Below, one piece after another: positions 18,284 to 26,817 of a stretch of 55,032 bases of DNA. The translations under genes were made by a program, and so were the position numbers. The stretch is from Candidatus Hakubella thermalkaliphila. Lineage in GTDB: Bacteria; Actinomycetota; Humimicrobiia; Hakubellales; Hakubellaceae. Location of the stretch: positions 1 to 55,032 of the forward strand of contig NZ_BLRZ01000001.1 of assembly GCF_013281975.1 (NCBI RefSeq), read 5' to 3'. Each line of letters begins with the position of its first letter. Position 1 is the first letter of the stretch. Below the pieces are notes generated by a model. The model did no database searches. It was not told where the DNA came from and saw only the letters and a program-made list of their open reading frames with translations.

Positions 18284-18676
18284 ATGCTTATGCGTAAACC
18301 AATCCTTTCAGAGAAACAGATTATAGACACTATCAGGAAATCGTCCTGGCCAGATGCTCCATATGAACGCAAGGAGTATAATAAGCACAGAGGCGATTGG
18401 GTGAGACAAACAGGAATAGTGCTCAGCCCCCAACAATTTATGGAACTTCAGAGCTACCTCCTCGACACACCCAAGAAAGTGATATACTTTTATGTACACA
18501 AGAATAGAGAGAACATCGGTATTTATGCTGACAGCGTTCAAGCACTTGGCAAGATTTTTCGCAATATTGGATTGATCTACGAAATTGAGCATGGTGTAAG
18601 AACAGGTTTCTGGCGGATCAAAAGAGGACGTCGGTATTTCGAAGAACATCTCAATGTAGTTATCATCAAGGAGTGA
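18284..18676 (+). CDS. hypothetical protein, first gene of an unknown two-gene cassette
   Basis: A 130-residue, mostly basic protein with no family I recognise. It shows WPDAPYERKEYNKHRGDWVRQTGIVLSPQQFMELQSYLLDTPKKVIYFYVHKNRENIGIYADSVQALGKIF as a mixed alpha/beta pattern and a basic GFWRIKRGRRYFEEHL near the end. It is soluble, with no signal peptide. Six bases separate its stop from the next ATG, so they are co-transcribed. They lie opposite in strand to the flanking nadE and nitrilase genes, as an inserted cassette. The two-small-gene layout would fit a toxin-antitoxin pair, but nothing in the sequence proves it. Confidence 0.65.
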   Translation: MLMRKPILSEKQIIDTIRKSSWPDAPYERKEYNKHRGDWVRQTGIVLSPQQFMELQSYLLDTPKKVIYFYVHKNRENIGIYADSVQALGKIFRNIGLIYEIEHGVRTGFWRIKRGRRYFEEHLNVVIIKE

Positions 18677-18682
18677 GTACCA

Positions 18683-18997
18683 ATGGGAATTGCGCAAGAT
18701 CTACTCGAAGATTGGGAACAAGATGTACACCGCATAGAAGAACATGAGATAAACACGCTTGCTCCGGAAATGGATAATGTCCTGGATGGCCGAGACCTAC
18801 TTGAAGAAGTAAAGTCTCAGCTCTCACCCCGGGAGCTGGAAAAGTTGGACAGGCTCGATGCCATTCTGAGGAAGAACATAGATTACGTTTGGCAGAATTT
18901 GAACAACCCTGTGATGAAACGCCGTAGACTCCTGCTTCCTCATAATCATTGGTGGTGGTATTACGATACCATATCTGAGAAGGCTATCTCCTGTTAA
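18683..18997 (+). CDS. hypothetical protein, second gene of the cassette
   Basis: 104 residues, acidic in the first two thirds (LLEDWEQDVHRIEEHEINTLAPEMDNVLDGRDLLEEVKSQLSPRELEKLDRLD), then a basic patch MKRRRLL and an aromatic tail NHWWWYYD. Probably helical and coupled to the preceding gene, 6 bases apart. An acidic partner behind a basic protein resembles an inhibitor/effector pair in the broad sense only. Family unknown. Confidence 0.6.
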   Translation: MGIAQDLLEDWEQDVHRIEEHEINTLAPEMDNVLDGRDLLEEVKSQLSPRELEKLDRLDAILRKNIDYVWQNLNNPVMKRRRLLLPHNHWWWYYDTISEKAISC

Positions 18998-19061
18998 TTG
19001 CTACAACCTTTTAGTGCAATTTAGCCCATCTATTAAAGTTGTGGACTAAAACAGAAGAGGG

Positions 19062-19913
19062 TTAGTATTTCCCCTCAAACCTCTCCTCATAAATCCTGAT
19101 AAGTTCTCTCAGGGTGAGGTCGATGTTTTCATCTCTGCTGATGGGGGTAATCAGGCGGGATCTTCTGATCTCTCTTGTGTCCACCTCGGCAGCCAGACAG
19201 GCTTCCTGGAAATAGGGGGCTTTAATCAAAAGCTGTCCGTTGGGAAGGACGATCTCTGAACCTCCCCAAAAGCTGACTCCTTCTTCCTGTCCGGCACGAT
19301 TGGTATAGAAGACGTAACATCCATAGAGTTCAGCATTCATTCTGTTTAGGGTCTCCCATGCTTCACCGCTGGATATGGCATGCCTGCCCACACCTCTGGC
19401 TGGACTGCTGGAGAGAAACAATAGATAGTCAGCACTGTCCATCACCGCCACATAGACCGCCGAGGGATGCCAGGCATCCTCGCAAATGAGCATGGCAAAT
19501 CGGCCGAACCGGGTATCAAAAGCTCTGATGCGATCCCCTTGGGCAAAATACCTGGCCTCATCAAACATACCGTAGGTGGGGAGATAAACCTTGCGGTGGA
19601 CATGTTTGATAAGACCATCCTGCAGATAGACAGCCGAATTGTAGAAGAGGAAGTCCCTGGTCTCCTCTACAAAACCAAAGGCTATACTGATTCTCTTGCT
19701 CAATTCAACAAACTCCCCCATGACCTGGCTTTCCAGGCTCAGGGAGACCTCCGGGACCAGGTCACGAACAAAATAGCCAGTCAGGGAAAGTTCAGGGAAA
19801 AGGAGGAGATCGGCAGACTCATTGATAGCCCGGTCTATACACTCTCTATGAATCTTCACATTTTTGGTCATATCGCCCAACGTGGGGGCGACTTGAGCCA
19901 GCATGACTCTCAT
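19062..19913 (-). CDS. carbon-nitrogen hydrolase (nitrilase superfamily), possible NAD synthetase glutaminase subunit
   Basis: Nitrilase-fold amidase with the Glu-Lys-Cys triad visible in LLLFPELSLTGYF, HRKVYLPTYGMFDEARYF and MLICEDAWHPSAVY. FDEARYFAQGD and CEDAWHP are the forms found in the glutaminase domain of long NAD synthetases. In this genome the synthetase (17204-18043) lacks that domain, so this gene may be the separate ammonia donor (inference). ATG at 19913 with AAGAGG nine bases ahead is preferred over the upstream GTG at 19919. Confidence 0.82.
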   Translation of the reverse strand: MRVMLAQVAPTLGDMTKNVKIHRECIDRAINESADLLLFPELSLTGYFVRDLVPEVSLSLESQVMGEFVELSKRISIAFGFVEETRDFLFYNSAVYLQDGLIKHVHRKVYLPTYGMFDEARYFAQGDRIRAFDTRFGRFAMLICEDAWHPSAVYVAVMDSADYLLFLSSSPARGVGRHAISSGEAWETLNRMNAELYGCYVFYTNRAGQEEGVSFWGGSEIVLPNGQLLIKAPYFQEACLAAEVDTREIRRSRLITPISRDENIDLTLRELIRIYEERFEGKY

Positions 19914-19979
19914 TTTCACTTACCTCTTGGCGTTATGTAACATGGTTGGGTAAAGATTAAGAGAAAATACCTGCTGAAA

Positions 19980-20065
19980 CTGCAAAAGGGCCGAATTTCA
20001 GTATTTGGCCCTATCCTGCGAATCTAAATCGGATGGCAAATTGGCCCAAAAATCTGCTTTTTGCA
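19980..20065 (-). repeat. dispersed palindromic repeat, copy B (inverted)
   Basis: Reverse complement matches copy A closely: TTTGGGCCAATTTGCC, GATTTAGATTCGCAGGAT and an end GGCCCTTTTGCAG. The two ends, CTGCAAAAGGGCCGAATTT and its near complement, make an imperfect palindrome. It lies just upstream of the nitrilase gene and at the border of the G+C-rich accessory patch. Confidence 0.75.
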
Positions 20066-20171
20066 CCACTGCCATACTTAATATTAGACAAATCCCCCCT
20101 GTCATTGGCTGATTCTTTCTTTCGCTTGACATCCAAGGGAGAACCTAGTTTATGAGACTGCTTACCTGATA

Positions 20172-20426
20172 TTGGACAGCGCTGACGAGGCCGAAGATGC
20201 ACTCCAGGAAGTCTTTCTCCAAGTGCATAGATCGCTGTGTACTTTTGAGCCTCCGAAAGGGGCTTTCACGACTTGGTTGCATCGGATTACAGTGAACCAC
20301 TGTCTTACTCGGCGACGCAAGCATCGTCTCACCATCATCTCGTTAGACAGAGTTTCTCCAGCGTCGCTGACCGCATATCTATTATGGGAAGCGTCTCACT
20401 TGGTACGTCGGCGACGTCAAGGTTGA
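20172..20426 (+). pseudogene. ECF-type sigma factor fragment (region 2)
   Basis: SADEAEDALQEVFLQVHRSL and FTTWLHRITVNHCLTRRRKHRL are sigma-70 region 2 motifs (the AEDxxQEVF and the -10 recognition helix with TWLxRI). In-frame residues continue a little upstream (AYLILD). Region 4 is missing and the 3' end runs into the opposing gene, so it is a fragment. The open frame begins at a TTG without a ribosome site. Confidence 0.65.
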
Positions 20427-21094
20427 GATGATCTCCAACCTGTCCGAGGCGGAGATGTTGAAGATCGCTGAGTCGTTGGCACCAGCGGAAGCAGTAGAAG
20501 ACAAGCTACCGTACCCGCCGCCTGGCCGAGATGATTGATGGCTTCCCGAATTCTCTGCTGCACTTTCTTGTAATCAATTCGCTCCCAGGCTTCCAGCAGC
20601 GGAATGTACTTGGGGTCGCCGCTCGCCTCTACCTTGTCCAATAAGCGCCAGATCAGCCCTCGGTTTCTGTCCTTAAGGTAACTCATATCGAAGGGGCGGT
20701 TGTCCGCTGCTAGCATCTCATCGAAGCCACGGAGCAGTTCGTCGGCATAGGTCTCCTTCTCGATTTCCCATCCCTTTTCGGTGTACACCAGCAGCGGCAG
20801 ACGATAATCGTACTCAATGGCCAAATAGCCATTCAAAATAACCCAATCAATTCGCGCCAGGATCTCTTCTGGAGACAGGTCGCGGTAGAAGCCGTACACG
20901 GGGCTTTTGTCAAGCGCCAAATCCAGCACCTCCTTGGCGCACGAGCCCTTCAACACTTTCGCTAGGAGAGTGCGCCCACCGCGCAGGATCAGATCATCCG
21001 CGCCTCTCAGGATAGCCCTGATCTCGTCATAAGGTAAGTTCTTGATCCCTTTTGTGTCAAGGTGATATCTGATCCGCTGGACTTTGCGACCCAT
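20417..21094 (-). CDS. RQC-minor-1-like DNA-binding protein
   Basis: A 225-residue protein with a winged-helix RQC-like region: IRYHLDTKGIKNLPYDEIRAILRGADDLILRGGRTLLAKVLKGS and VYGFYRDLSPEEILARIDWVILNGYLAIEYDYRLPLLVYTEKGWEIE. These are characteristic of the small RQC proteins related to the RecQ C-terminal DNA-binding domain but without helicase. The last 30 residues (VPTTQRSSTSPPRTGW) look out of frame, so the 3' end is probably displaced where it meets the sigma fragment. Codon use is visibly G+C-richer than the neighbours. Molecular role unknown. Confidence 0.7.
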   Translation of the reverse strand: MGRKVQRIRYHLDTKGIKNLPYDEIRAILRGADDLILRGGRTLLAKVLKGSCAKEVLDLALDKSPVYGFYRDLSPEEILARIDWVILNGYLAIEYDYRLPLLVYTEKGWEIEKETYADELLRGFDEMLAADNRPFDMSYLKDRNRGLIWRLLDKVEASGDPKYIPLLEAWERIDYKKVQQRIREAINHLGQAAGTVACLLLLPLVPTTQRSSTSPPRTGWRSSQP

Positions 21095-21232
21095 CTACCA
21101 TCCCGCTGCAAACTGGCGTTGACCTTAGGGGACACAAGCGACAAAGCAGGCTAACCGACATCGAAGCCAGCGGCGGCGCGAGCGGAGCGAAGCGCCGTCC
21201 GCTGCAGCGAGGGGTCGGGCAGCCTCATAGAT

Positions 21233-21529
21233 CTACCGTGCCGAGCGCAACTCCTCTTCAATCTTGTCTGCGACGAACATCTTCAGCAGCGACTGATAGG
21301 GAATATCGCGCTTGTTCGCCAGAACCTTGAGCCTTTCGATCATCGACTCTGGCAGCCGAATCGAGATGGTTCGCGTCGTTGGACGCAGGTTCGGGAGCTT
21401 AACCTGCTCGACCTGGCGCCAATCAACGAAGTCAGTTGAGTCGTGCGAGGCCCAGAAATCTCGTTCCTGATCTTCGTTTTCAAACCTTGGGACCTTGCGA
21501 ATCGGCTGCTTCACTCTGGACACGTTCAT
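21233..21529 (-). CDS. brnA: BrnA-like antitoxin
   Basis: 98 residues ending in a ribbon-helix-helix: TTRTISIRLPESMIERLKVLANKRDIPYQSLLKMFVADKI, preceded by RDFWASHDSTDFVDW. This is the BrnA/CopG antitoxin pattern. It overlaps the upstream BrnT gene by 50 bases, the typical toxin-first order of brnTA. BrnA dimers bind BrnT and the operon promoter. Confidence 0.88.
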   Translation of the reverse strand: MNVSRVKQPIRKVPRFENEDQERDFWASHDSTDFVDWRQVEQVKLPNLRPTTRTISIRLPESMIERLKVLANKRDIPYQSLLKMFVADKIEEELRSAR

Positions 21530-21821
21530 ACTCCTTCCTTTCGCGCCGGCTCATATCTCGAGCCGAGATCACCCGTATCAACTTTTCGCGTATGGTAAAG
21601 ACCGCGAACAATAAGCGCCCCTGATCGGTCTGGCCCAGCGCATAGAACCTGGGCTCAGCGTCCGAATGCATTACGTCCGAGGCCACCAGCAGTGGCTCAT
21701 TGAAGAAGACCTCTTCGCATTCGGCTCGGCTGACTTTGTGCTTGATCCAGTTCTTCTCAGCATTGCCTTCATTCCACTGGAAACCAGTGCATTGGAGAAG
21801 TTGATCAAGGGGATTCACCAC
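21480..21821 (-). CDS. brnT: BrnT family toxin
   Basis: RelE-fold ribonuclease toxin. Seen: FQWNEGNAEKNWIKHKVSRAECEEVFFNEPLL, YALGQTDQGRLLFAVFTIREKLIRVISARDMSRRERKEYE, the complete BrnT profile with the conserved RVISAR and terminal RExxxYE. 113 residues with a short extension. Start is a GTG directly behind a TTGACA/TATACA promoter. Confidence 0.92.
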   Translation of the reverse strand: MVNPLDQLLQCTGFQWNEGNAEKNWIKHKVSRAECEEVFFNEPLLVASDVMHSDAEPRFYALGQTDQGRLLFAVFTIREKLIRVISARDMSRRERKEYERVQSEAADSQGPKV

Positions 21822-21827
21822 ATCTCA

Positions 21828-21856
21828 TGTATACATCAAATATATACGGTTGTCAA
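21828..21856 (-). promoter_or_regulatory. brnTA promoter with dyad
   Basis: TTGACA (21856-21851), 17-base spacer, TATACA (21833-21828) on the minus strand. The spacer and -10 hold GTATATA...TGTATAC, a dyad suitable for autorepression by BrnA. The -10 ends about 7 bases ahead of the GTG start, so the leader is very short. Confidence 0.65.
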
Positions 21857-22024
21857 GACGGCAGGAAATGAGAAGGGCGCGGTTTGGAGTTGGTGGGTTC
21901 CCACCTGAGCGCATGAGACCATGCCTTCGGTGTGATAACTTGGGCACAGTCCGCAGGAAAGCCCACAAATGCCAATCTCATGGTATTTGATTTGCACAAT
22001 TCTTTAACAAATCAAGTGGACTTT

Positions 22025-22140
22025 TTATAATTTTACCAAATCATCTAAAGAAACATCCAATCCCGTGGCAATTTTTACCACGGTTTGGATAGTTGGTCTA
22101 GTTATAACATTTAATTCAATTCTTGTTAGTGTTGTATTGC
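22025..22140 (-). pseudogene. C-terminal half of an XRE-type helix-turn-helix regulator
   Basis: Minus-strand reading gives TLTRIELNVITRPTIQTVVKIATGLDVSLDDLVKL and a stop. This is the second half of a Cro/CI HTH domain (sTLsrIE...PtiqTvvKIA..L.vsldeL). The N-terminal half is missing, cut at the end of the YIP1 gene. No start codon. 21830-22025 otherwise shows nothing. Confidence 0.65.
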
Positions 22141-22143
22141 ATC

Positions 22144-22875
22144 TCATCCGCCCAAGGCCAGCGAGCCCAGAACGCCGGGTATTACTGTCACTATAGTCCC
22201 CAGAATCCAGACCGCTATCACCATTATAGCGCTCTTGATTTTGGGCACACGGCAGGCAACAGTAAAACCTATAGCCAGGACGATGAGATACCAGATGATG
22301 AAGATATCAATCCTGGATAGGGTCAAGGCGAGGGGGCTCAGAACGTTGGTTAGTTGGTCTCCTACCACCAGTCCGGAGAGTCCGGGATAGGCAATATACC
22401 GTCCCGAAATGGCCACATAAGTTCCCTCTATAATACTCTTGACCAGGAGTGGTAGAGAAGAGACCACCACTACTGTAAGAGTCTGGCTAAAATTTATTCT
22501 TTCCCTCATGATCATGGCCAACAGGAGGTAGATGGCCGAAATAAAAGGCCAGTAGACTACCTGACCCAGAACTCCGAAGACCAGGCCGAAGATGAGCATC
22601 ACTGAAGAGCTGCCCAGAGGATTATTTTCCAACTGCATTTCTATCGCCCTGGCCTGCTCCGGCGACATTTCCTTCAGTCGCTCTCTAAGGATCATTTGGC
22701 CAAACTCAGCTTCCAGGGGGCCAACTACAACGGTGTAGAGAATCACTCCTATCAGGATCAAGAGAGCTGGAAGGAAATAAATTTTAAACCCATACTTGTC
22801 CTTGACAATCCTAAAGGCCTTGAGGGGGTTGACTAGAACAAATCCCATAACTTTTAAGCTTTCTAGCATTTCCAC
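22144..22875 (-). CDS. YIP1-family multispanning membrane protein
   Basis: 243 residues with about five hydrophobic segments (FLPALLILIGVILYTVVV, SSVMLIFGLVFGVLGQVVYWPF, ALYLLLAMI-like, IIWYLIVLAIGFTVACRV, AIMVIAVWILGTIVTVIPGVLG) and the N-terminal NPLKAFRIVKDKYGFK. This is the bacterial YIP1 pattern. Function in bacteria is poorly defined. It lies downstream of the ABC exporter on the same strand and may be co-transcribed with it. Confidence 0.75.
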   Translation of the reverse strand: MEMLESLKVMGFVLVNPLKAFRIVKDKYGFKIYFLPALLILIGVILYTVVVGPLEAEFGQMILRERLKEMSPEQARAIEMQLENNPLGSSSVMLIFGLVFGVLGQVVYWPFISAIYLLLAMIMRERINFSQTLTVVVVSSLPLLVKSIIEGTYVAISGRYIAYPGLSGLVVGDQLTNVLSPLALTLSRIDIFIIWYLIVLAIGFTVACRVPKIKSAIMVIAVWILGTIVTVIPGVLGSLALGG

Positions 22876-23004
22876 TCCTTTTCTCCGCTAGATTATTGCC
22901 AAACAGATAGAGAGGCCAAGCATGGCACCCTCTCCAGATTCAGCTTACCAAAAGTTGATTCCTTGGAAAACATGCTTTTCCGTACAGCCCAAAAGACTAC
23001 AAAC

Positions 23005-24282
23005 TCACTCATGTCTCAAAGCATCCAAAGGATCCAGACTGGAAGCCCGCCGGGCTGGATAGATTCCTGCTGCCACTCCTACCAGAACAGCAAAGGTCAG
23101 GGCAAAAAAGACCAGCCAGAGGGGCACGTAAAAAAGGCTGACCTCTACCGGCTCGAGTGAGATAGTGTTCAGATAGTATACAGCCGCGAGATCAATAAGC
23201 TCCCCGGCACCCCATCCTACCAGGATACCACCAATCCCTCCCACCAGACCTATGGCCGCAGCCTCCAGAAGAAAAATCTTGGTGATATCGTCATTGGAGG
23301 CACCTACCGCTTTCATAATGCCGATCTCTCTGAATCTCTCATAGATAGACATTACCAGAGTATTGATGATACCCAAAGCTGCTACCAAAAGAGCAATGGC
23401 CCCCATGCTGCCAAATATGGCCTTGATTATGTTAAAGAAGATGTTGAGGAAACTGAACTGCTGTTTCATGGAGAAGGCAGTATAGCCCAGACCAGTGATC
23501 TCCCTGGTCACCTCATCCACTTTTTCTACCGACTCTACATATACGTCGAGATAGGCATACCCTTCTTTCTCAATGACTCTCGGATCATTTTTCTGAATAG
23601 TGGCTATCTTCTCCACGAGATCAATGGGGGCGTAGGAAGAGTAATCATCCTGGGTGCCTTTCCTTTCCAGAACTCCTATTATCTTCACCGGCATGACTTT
23701 AGACTTGCTCTCTCCTGTCTCCAGAGCTTGAGAGATCAACAGTCTCCCCAGGTTGTTCAGCATCTGGATACCTTTAATCTGCTCTTCGGTCTTAGGGTTA
23801 AAGAAGGTCTCGGCCACCCGATCGCCCACCACAATGGAGCCCATCTCTTTGAGCCTGAACTTCCTGCCTTCTTTTAGCTCCAGCTTCTCCAGACTATATT
23901 CCGTCACACCTACAATGTAGGCACTGCTCACTCCCCCATCCACCTGAAGATCTATCGCCACGTTAATATTGGGCACCACTGCCTCCACACCCTCTATGTC
24001 CTTGATCCTATCGATGGCTTTCTTGTTAAGAGCATCGCTCTCCTCGGTACTGGAGACAAAAGGTCCCCCTCTGGAGAAAGAGCCCCGAAAGACGGAAATC
24101 TGAGTGAGGGTAGCTTCACTCTCGAACTGCTCCCGGGTTGTTTTCTGAAGCCCGGAGCCAATTCCAACCATAGTCACGATGGCAGCAGTTCCAATTATCA
24201 CTCCGGCTGCAGTCAGGGCTGTCCTGAGCCTCATCCTTTTCAGATTAGTAAGAACCATTCTGAAGAGATCCGAAGGTCTCAA
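23005..24282 (-). CDS. MacB/FtsX-type ABC transporter permease
   Basis: 425 residues: N-terminal transmembrane helix (RTALTAAGVIIGTAAIVTMVGIGSGL), a long extracellular MacB_PCD-like domain with AVVPNINVAIDLQVDG, then three C-terminal helices including IIKAIFGSMGAIALLVAALGIINTLVMS followed by YERFREIGIMKAVGAS and IFLLEAAAIGLVGGIGGILVGW. Acts with the ATPase (24285-24989) and the adaptor (24993-26282) as a tripartite-type exporter. Only two bases separate it from the ATPase gene. Confidence 0.92.
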   Translation of the reverse strand: MRPSDLFRMVLTNLKRMRLRTALTAAGVIIGTAAIVTMVGIGSGLQKTTREQFESEATLTQISVFRGSFSRGGPFVSSTEESDALNKKAIDRIKDIEGVEAVVPNINVAIDLQVDGGVSSAYIVGVTEYSLEKLELKEGRKFRLKEMGSIVVGDRVAETFFNPKTEEQIKGIQMLNNLGRLLISQALETGESKSKVMPVKIIGVLERKGTQDDYSSYAPIDLVEKIATIQKNDPRVIEKEGYAYLDVYVESVEKVDEVTREITGLGYTAFSMKQQFSFLNIFFNIIKAIFGSMGAIALLVAALGIINTLVMSIYERFREIGIMKAVGASNDDITKIFLLEAAAIGLVGGIGGILVGWGAGELIDLAAVYYLNTISLEPVEVSLFYVPLWLVFFALTFAVLVGVAAGIYPARRASSLDPLDALRHE

Positions 24283-24284
24283 GC

Positions 24285-24989
24285 TTATCTTACCTCCTCG
24301 ATTCGCTCGATCTGTCCATCCAGAAGATGTGCTCTTCTTTGGGCATAATCAGAGATATATCGGTCGTGGGTGACTACAATCAAAGTCTGCCCCATATCTC
24401 TATTAATCTTCTGAATAAAAGTCATTATCTCCTTACCTGTCTCGCTGTCCAGACTGCCCGTGGGCTCATCAGCCAGCAGGATCTCAGGGCCAGCCACCAG
24501 GGCTCGGGCAATGGAGACTCGCTGTGTCTCTCCTCCGCTGAGTTCGGTGGGATTGTGCCCCATGCGTTCTTCTAGACCTACAATCTTCAGAGCTTCTGTG
24601 GCCTTCGCCAGGCGCTCCCGAGGAGGAATCCCCGCAAATATCAAAGGAAATTCTACATTTTGCAGAGCGGTCAGTGTGGGAATGAGGTTGAAAGACTGGA
24701 ATATAAATCCTACTTTCTTCTGTCTGTAGACAGCCATCTCTCTATCCGAGAGGGTGGAAATATCTATTCCTTCCACTATGATCTGGCCGGAAGTGGGTCG
24801 GATAAGACCTCCGATCAGATTGAGGAGGGTTGACTTTCCGGAACCGGAGGGTCCAATCAAAGAAATATACTCTCCCTTTTTGATATTCAGATTGACATTC
24901 CTCAGAGCATGGACCACTGCACTTCCCATCTGGAAGTCTCTGCAGATGTCTCTGAGTTCAATCAAAACCTGGTTGTCCTGTTCTCCCAT
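24285..24989 (-). CDS. ABC transporter ATP-binding protein (MacB/LolD type)
   Basis: 234-residue ATPase. Walker A GPSGSGKSTLLNLIGGLIRPTSG, signature LSGGETQRVSIARALVAGPEILLADEPTGSLDS with Walker B, and the H-loop VVTHD. Partner of the permease and adaptor in the same operon, for export of a peptide, antibiotic or lipoprotein-like substrate that cannot be named. Confidence 0.95.
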   Translation of the reverse strand: MGEQDNQVLIELRDICRDFQMGSAVVHALRNVNLNIKKGEYISLIGPSGSGKSTLLNLIGGLIRPTSGQIIVEGIDISTLSDREMAVYRQKKVGFIFQSFNLIPTLTALQNVEFPLIFAGIPPRERLAKATEALKIVGLEERMGHNPTELSGGETQRVSIARALVAGPEILLADEPTGSLDSETGKEIMTFIQKINRDMGQTLIVVTHDRYISDYAQRRAHLLDGQIERIEEVR

Positions 24990-24992
24990 AGC

Positions 24993-26282
24993 TTACTTGG
25001 ACTCCCTGGGAATCACCACTATATCGCCCTCCTGAAGCCCGGATTTGATCTCGGTGAACTCTGAGGTGATGTAGCCAGTCTCGATAGTGACTTCTTCGGT
25101 CCTCCCACCTTTTCCCCTGACGGTGACTATTTTCTGGCCATCTACCTCTTTTATGGCCTGGTTGGGGAGATAAAGGGCATCTTTCACACCTTCTATGACC
25201 ATATCGATAGTTGCAGACATACCTGGTTTAATCACCGCCCCTTGGTCATCCTCGATGCTGAACCTGACCAGATAGGTAATGATGCCCTCTGACTCGGTAG
25301 GAGTAGGAGCAACAAAGGTAATCTTGCCAGGCAGAGGCAGGTCGGGATAAGCATCTAGCTTTATTTCTACTTTCTGTCCTTCTTTAAGATTTACCACATC
25401 TATCTCATCTACGTCAGCCTCCAGATGAAGCTCGCTAAGATCAGTGATAACTATCAGATCCTGAGTGTTGACCCTGGCGGAGAGCTTGAAGTCGACCCGG
25501 GCCACAATACCGCTAAAGGGAGCAAATAGCTTGGTCTCAGCCAGAGCGTACTCGGTCTCCCTCACCGAGGCCTGGGCCAGATCCAGTTGGGCCTGGGCAT
25601 CATCGAGGTTTGCTCTCGCTGCTTCTATCTGGGCAGCCGCTTCCTCCTTCTGTTTAAGTGTATCCCAATAGGTATCCTTCAGTCGAAGCTCAGCATCTTC
25701 ATAAACCGCTCTGGCCTCATGCACTCGCTGAATGGCGGCAGCTATCTCTGCCTTGGACATTCCCTGCTCCTTTAACTTCCTGAGGTACCGACTGGCATCT
25801 TCCACACCGGTCCAGGCCTGCTCCACGTCCTTTTGGGCCATCTGGTAAGCCAGATCGGCCCGCTGGATGACCACATGGTTGTTGTCCAGAGCTTTTTCAT
25901 ACTCGGTCATGGCCTTCTCTACCGCAGCCTCGGCGCTGGCGGCGCTGGCTTTAGCTTTGTCCAGACCTGCTACCAGCTCTTCATCATCTAGCTCCACCAA
26001 AAGATCACCTTTATTCACCCGGTCTCCCACTGAAACATAGATTTCTTTGACCACGCCCGAACCAGAATATCCCAAAGAGACCTCCTGCCTGGGGAAAATC
26101 TGACCCAGCAGAGATATGCTTGTGCCCAGATCTCCTCTCTTCACCTCCACAGTCTCCTGGTCTAGCTCCACTGTTCCTGTAATCAGACCACAGGCAGTAA
26201 GTGTAAAGACCAGACTTAGAGGAATTGCCGGGAACAAATACAGCCAGGAAAACTTGCCTCTCCTTTTCATCACGCTGAGCAT
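24993..26282 (-). CDS. HlyD/MacA-type periplasmic adaptor subunit, lipoprotein
   Basis: Membrane-fusion protein of the exporter. Seen: lipoprotein signal with lipobox TLTACGL near residue 28, a barrel/lipoyl region (GYSGSGVVKEIYVSVGDRVNKGDLLVELDD), a long coiled-coil hairpin rich in Ala/Glu (KASAASAEAAVEKAMTEYEKAL to AQLDLAQASVRETEYALAETK), then LFAPFSGIVARVD and the C-terminal beta domain. The open frame runs to 26396, but ATG at 26282 has GGGAG 8 bases ahead and places the signal peptide properly. A lipid anchor instead of an outer membrane partner fits a monoderm cell. Confidence 0.88.
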   Translation of the reverse strand: MLSVMKRRGKFSWLYLFPAIPLSLVFTLTACGLITGTVELDQETVEVKRGDLGTSISLLGQIFPRQEVSLGYSGSGVVKEIYVSVGDRVNKGDLLVELDDEELVAGLDKAKASAASAEAAVEKAMTEYEKALDNNHVVIQRADLAYQMAQKDVEQAWTGVEDASRYLRKLKEQGMSKAEIAAAIQRVHEARAVYEDAELRLKDTYWDTLKQKEEAAAQIEAARANLDDAQAQLDLAQASVRETEYALAETKLFAPFSGIVARVDFKLSARVNTQDLIVITDLSELHLEADVDEIDVVNLKEGQKVEIKLDAYPDLPLPGKITFVAPTPTESEGIITYLVRFSIEDDQGAVIKPGMSATIDMVIEGVKDALYLPNQAIKEVDGQKIVTVRGKGGRTEEVTIETGYITSEFTEIKSGLQEGDIVVIPRESK

Positions 26283-26442
26283 CCTTCTTCTCCCTTCAGT
26301 CGCTACGATCCAGGCTATTATATCTCGGGGGCGCTGGTGTCGAGCAAAAGATATGCTATCAAAATTAGGACAGGTTATTTTAGCAACGGCTGTCACGACA
26401 GAGGGTCAGGGTCGTGAAAACTGGTCCTTTTGAAAAACGGAC

Positions 26443-26817
26443 CTACTCTGCTTTTTCCACTATAATCTTAGTTCCCGAAGATACTTCTTGGAAGATCTTA
26501 GCATCTCCCGAGACTTCTCCCACCAGAGTTACCGGACTGGCTGCCCGCGGCTGATCACTTTGGCTGACAGGAGTCGGGCCAAAGAAGATACATAGAGCTG
26601 ATCCCGGTGGCCAATAACCCAGAGTCCCTACTTCCACCTCCTCCTGTCCGTCTTCCAGCTCCGCCTGCACCGGGATAGGGAAGTAGATTTCCTCTCCCCA
26701 TTTGCTTCCGCTTCCCTCTATGGGTAGAGCATCCCAGATGGCTTGAGCTGTCCTGGAGTCGTTGAGGAGCGCCTCAGCTTCTACATTGCCAGCTCTGATT
26801 CTTATCTTTTTTGGCAT
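26443..26817 (-). CDS. cyclophilin-like fold protein (DUF3830/TM1367-type)
   Basis: 124 residues: IRIRAGNVEAEALLNDSRTAQAIWDALPIEGSGSKWGEEIYFPIP, GTLGYWPPGSALCIFFGPTPVS, and GDAKIFQEVSSGTKIIVEK. The WGEEIYFxIP...GxLGYWPPGxAxCIFFGPTP pattern is that of small cyclophilin-like proteins without known isomerase activity. Its ATG overlaps by one base the stop of a 47-residue upstream ORF (TAATG), so the two are coupled. Confidence 0.85.
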   Translation of the reverse strand: MPKKIRIRAGNVEAEALLNDSRTAQAIWDALPIEGSGSKWGEEIYFPIPVQAELEDGQEEVEVGTLGYWPPGSALCIFFGPTPVSQSDQPRAASPVTLVGEVSGDAKIFQEVSSGTKIIVEKAE

